Origin: Asaia bogorensis
GTDB lineage: Bacteria > Pseudomonadota > Alphaproteobacteria > Acetobacterales > Acetobacteraceae
Length of the DNA: 15,048 bases
NCBI GenBank assembly: GCA_945886995.1
Contig: CAMCZJ010000059.1
Location: 1-15,048 of the forward strand
Direction of reading: 5' to 3'
Every line of letters starts with the position of its first letter. Position 1 is the first letter of the stretch. The notes below the pieces were generated by a model. That model had not been told where the DNA came from. It saw only the letters and a program-made list of their open reading frames with translations, and ran no database searches. Both the position numbers and the translations under genes were made by a program. This document shows, piece by piece, positions 12,793-15,048 of the stretch.

Positions 12793-14316
12793 TCATAAAT
12801 TCAGTTTGAGTTGTGTTTGAGTTTTGACTTTTGTGCTCGGCTTGGCTTTCCTGCCTGTCATGCGCAGGCCAGCCTTTCGGCTGCCATGCTTATCCGCAAT
12901 ATTTGCGGTGTGTGATCGATGTTCTTCAGCCTTACGAAGCCCGTAAAGAGTTTCGCGGGCCGCCTTGGCAGCGGCGGCGTTATCCACAATCGGTTTCGGG
13001 TAGCGCAGCTGTACGGCCCCGGGCCAATGCCACGGTTCATGTATGAAAAAATCCGGCACAGCGCGCAATTCCGGCACATGGGCGCGGATGAAGGCACCGG
13101 AAGGGTCCTGATCCATCCCCTGCTTCACTGGGTTATAAATACGGATCGTATTGATCCCAGTGGTGCCGGATTGCATCTGAACTTGCGGCCAATGAATGCC
13201 TGCTTCGTAGTCCACGAATTTGCGCGCGAGGTGAAGCCCGCTGTCCCGCCAGGGCAGCCAGAGATGGTGGCTTGCAAAGGAAATCAGCATGGCCCGCATC
13301 CGGAAATTGATCCAACCATGCTGATTGAGTGCCCGCATACAGGCATCAAGGAAGGGAAATCCGGTTTCCCCATTGGTCCAGGCTGAAAGCCTCACAGCGT
13401 CCGCGATATCTGGACGCACCCCATCATAAGCGCGATGTAAATTCTTAAATTCCAGCTGTGGTTCATCCTCAAGTTTTTGCATGAAGTGGCAATGCCAATA
13501 CTGTCGCCCCATGAAGGAAATTAGGGAAGCGCGCCACGCTCGTGCATCGGCATCCGACGAATGCCGCAGAGCATCCATCCTGGCAACGCTTGCTTGCGCA
13601 ACTTCGCGCATCGAAACGCTGCCCCAGGTAAGGTGCGGCGAAAGCCGTGAGCAAGCATCGAAGGCGGTCAAAGGGCTCGACATCTGAAAGCGGTAATCGC
13701 GACCGCGTTCGAACAGAAAGCTATGCAAGCTTGCAAGCGCGGCTGTTCTGCCGCCTGGCTGACGTTGCGGGCAGGGATCCGGCGCAAGGCTAAGCGCGGC
13801 TGCGCTGGGCACAGAAGCTGGCCATTCGCCCTGAAGCGGTTGCAAGGCCAGCGGGGCCGGGGTGATGGGTTCGGCCATGCGGCGATCCCAGGTCCGTGCC
13901 CAGCCATCGCGCGTTTTGAGCTTACGGATGACGCCAAATTGTGGCATTTCATGCCATGGCACACCGGCTTCCCTGGCCCATGCGGCGACGGCCATATCCC
14001 GGGCATATGTCCAGCTATTGCCCGTTTCTTCATGGCTCCATAAGCCCGTGATGCCGCGGCATTGATGAAGTTGTCTGAAGATTGAAACGGCATCACCCTG
14101 CATCACGCATAAAGGCTGCCCAAGCGCTGCGAGATCGGACTGCAACTCCTCAAGACACTCCGCGGCGAAAGCCCATTGGCGCGCGGATGCATCCGGCTCC
14201 GCCCAAAGACCGGGCTCAGCGATATAAAGCGGCAAGACCGCGCCACATGAAGCCGCCATGGCCAGGGGCCTATGGTCCGCAATACGCAGGTCTTTCTTGA
14301 ACCAAACGATGTGCAT
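12793..14316 (-). CDS. Deoxyribodipyrimidine photolyase/cryptochrome family, divergent class
   Basis: A 507-residue flavoprotein that would use blue light to split pyrimidine dimers or act as a photoreceptor. The N-terminal alpha/beta antenna domain starts MHIVWFKKDLRIADHRPL. The C-terminal FAD domain has WTNGETGFPFLDACMRAL, HGWINFRMRAMLISFASHHLW and IRIYNPVKQG. Compared with E. coli PhrB, the FAD loop N.GGWQW is replaced by DYEAGIHWPQVQMQSG and the ELIWREF region by SFMGRQYWHCHF, marking a separate proteobacterial/cyanobacterial class. The last 40 residues are a Lys/Arg-rich tail. The ATG at 14316 lacks a strong ribosome site. It is convergent with ubiC and likely stands alone. Confidence 0.85.
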   Translation of the reverse strand: MHIVWFKKDLRIADHRPLAMAASCGAVLPLYIAEPGLWAEPDASARQWAFAAECLEELQSDLAALGQPLCVMQGDAVSIFRQLHQCRGITGLWSHEETGNSWTYARDMAVAAWAREAGVPWHEMPQFGVIRKLKTRDGWARTWDRRMAEPITPAPLALQPLQGEWPASVPSAAALSLAPDPCPQRQPGGRTAALASLHSFLFERGRDYRFQMSSPLTAFDACSRLSPHLTWGSVSMREVAQASVARMDALRHSSDADARAWRASLISFMGRQYWHCHFMQKLEDEPQLEFKNLHRAYDGVRPDIADAVRLSAWTNGETGFPFLDACMRALNQHGWINFRMRAMLISFASHHLWLPWRDSGLHLARKFVDYEAGIHWPQVQMQSGTTGINTIRIYNPVKQGMDQDPSGAFIRAHVPELRAVPDFFIHEPWHWPGAVQLRYPKPIVDNAAAAKAARETLYGLRKAEEHRSHTANIADKHGSRKAGLRMTGRKAKPSTKVKTQTQLKLNL

Positions 14317-14532
14317 TGTGTCCGTCGTCGAATTAAATGAGACAAATAGGTGGGTTGCCTAACGGAGTAACTAACTGATCCGCAGGCAAGATTAAATTGC
14401 GATGTGGCGATGTATCAAGCGGTGGTGTTGAGCAATCCCCTCTCACACCCTCTCTACCATCCTGAACCCCCGCGACGCCAGCGGCAGGCTGTCCCGGCTG
14501 ATGGCGGCGTCCTCACCGGGGCATGCAGCGCC
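14317..14532. other. Gap between photolyase and phage-type gene
   Basis: About 215 bp without a gene. It must carry the photolyase promoter (minus strand) and the end of the right-edge gene. The part at 14300-14420 is A+T-richer than its flanks, as expected for a promoter, but no clear hexamer pair or hairpin was found. Confidence 0.4.
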
Positions 14533-15048
14533 TCACCCAACCCTTCGCTTCACCACCTGCACATGCAGCGCCGCAGCAGGTAGGTCCACGGTAGACAGGC
14601 TCACATTCCGTGCCGTCACGCGTACCTTGTCATTCGACCAGACATGGCAGTCCAGCACAAAGGCAATGCTGCTGGTATCGAGCGACGCATCCGCAAAATC
14701 CCCCCGCCGCGCACCTGGCACCGTCACATCCACATTCGTCGTGGTACCCGGCGGCATGCTCGGCAGATCCCAACTGGCGGAGAACATCAGCGTCCTGCCG
14801 CCCGCAGGCAAAGCAGGACAGTCGGACAGGATCGCAGGTGCATCCTCCGGCAGGCCGTAAAGGCGGAGCGCTTCCACCTCAATCTGCCCGTCAAAGCCGA
14901 TGATCCCGATTTGCGCAAAGGCGACCTCCGGCCCAAAGCGCACCGTCTGGCGGCGGTTGAGGTCGCTCTCCTGCATCACCGCCCCCGCCTGCCAGGTTTT
15001 GGAGGTCGGCGCCCATTGCAGCGTTGTGCCGGATGCGAGCGCATCGCC
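14533..15048 (-). CDS. Phage-type structural protein, C-terminal part (runs off right edge)
   Basis: The minus-strand frame is open from the right edge for 171 codons to its stop at 14533-14535. It reads LQWAPTSKTWQAG near the edge, then VRFGPEVAFAQIGIIGF, GLPEDAPAILSDCP and a beta-rich C-terminal domain: FSASWDLPSMPPG, NVDVTVPGARRGDFADASL, and a final VKRRVG. The last 80 residues resemble a beta-sandwich domain common at the C-terminus of uncharacterised prophage tail/capsid-associated proteins, whose usual wording is VTVPGA..GD...AS plus ....V.VR.TKR. So the right border may be the edge of a prophage. The start lies outside the window. Confidence is good that it is coding, moderate for the phage link. 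Confidence 0.6.
   Translation of the reverse strand, partial: GDALASGTTLQWAPTSKTWQAGAVMQESDLNRRQTVRFGPEVAFAQIGIIGFDGQIEVEALRLYGLPEDAPAILSDCPALPAGGRTLMFSASWDLPSMPPGTTTNVDVTVPGARRGDFADASLDTSSIAFVLDCHVWSNDKVRVTARNVSLSTVDLPAAALHVQVVKRRVG

Overview
The window reads like chromosomal DNA of a proteobacterium, most likely an alphaproteobacterium. I lean to Acetobacteraceae/Rhodospirillales, but that is an inference from gene style and not proven. The clues are a moderately high GC content, a TRAP transporter with a Tat-type binding protein, UbiC- and UbiG-type ubiquinone enzymes, a divergent proteobacterial-style photolyase, an RTX protein and phage-type structural protein. No tRNA, rRNA or CRISPR array was seen.

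Left end (1-2050): the N-terminal part of an RTX calcium-binding repeat protein runs off the left edge on the minus strand. Behind it lies a gene-free stretch of nearly 500 bp with a candidate promoter and two neighbouring inverted repeats. An AI-2E/PerM-family membrane protein follows on the minus strand. Next to it on the plus strand is a broken C-terminal piece of a serine-recombinase-type protein.

TRAP/SDR module (2240-6441, plus strand): a Tat-exported solute-binding protein (DctP type), the small permease (DctQ), the large permease (DctM) and a short-chain dehydrogenase form a likely uptake-and-oxidation operon for an unidentified organic acid or polar substrate. Strong stem-loops without U-tracts sit in the P-Q gap and the M-SDR gap.

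Middle (6442-10143): a gene-poor stretch with short direct and inverted repeats comes first. A small two-helix membrane protein, a UbiG-like methyltransferase and an alpha/beta hydrolase follow on the minus strand. Then come a patch of decayed or tiny membrane-protein ORFs and a second serine-recombinase-type remnant. The two recombinase scars have the same orientation and bracket about 8 kb.

Right part (10230-15048): a SAM methyltransferase overlaps a glutathione peroxidase gene and forms a two-gene operon. Downstream a cytochrome b561-type C-terminal fragment abuts an IS3-family transposase C-terminal fragment with its likely terminal repeat, so an IS event destroyed the cytochrome gene. 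A chorismate lyase (UbiC family) and a convergent divergent-class photolyase/cryptochrome follow. The right edge holds a minus-strand protein whose C-terminus resembles beta-rich domains of phage structural proteins.

Overall this is an accessory-looking mosaic: one clean transport/catabolic operon, several metabolic and stress genes, and at least three scars of mobile elements. No complete new defence or mobile system was found. The most interesting items are the paired recombinase scars, the repeat-rich stretch at 6600-6740, the operon stem-loops, the divergent photolyase and the IS/cytochrome junction.
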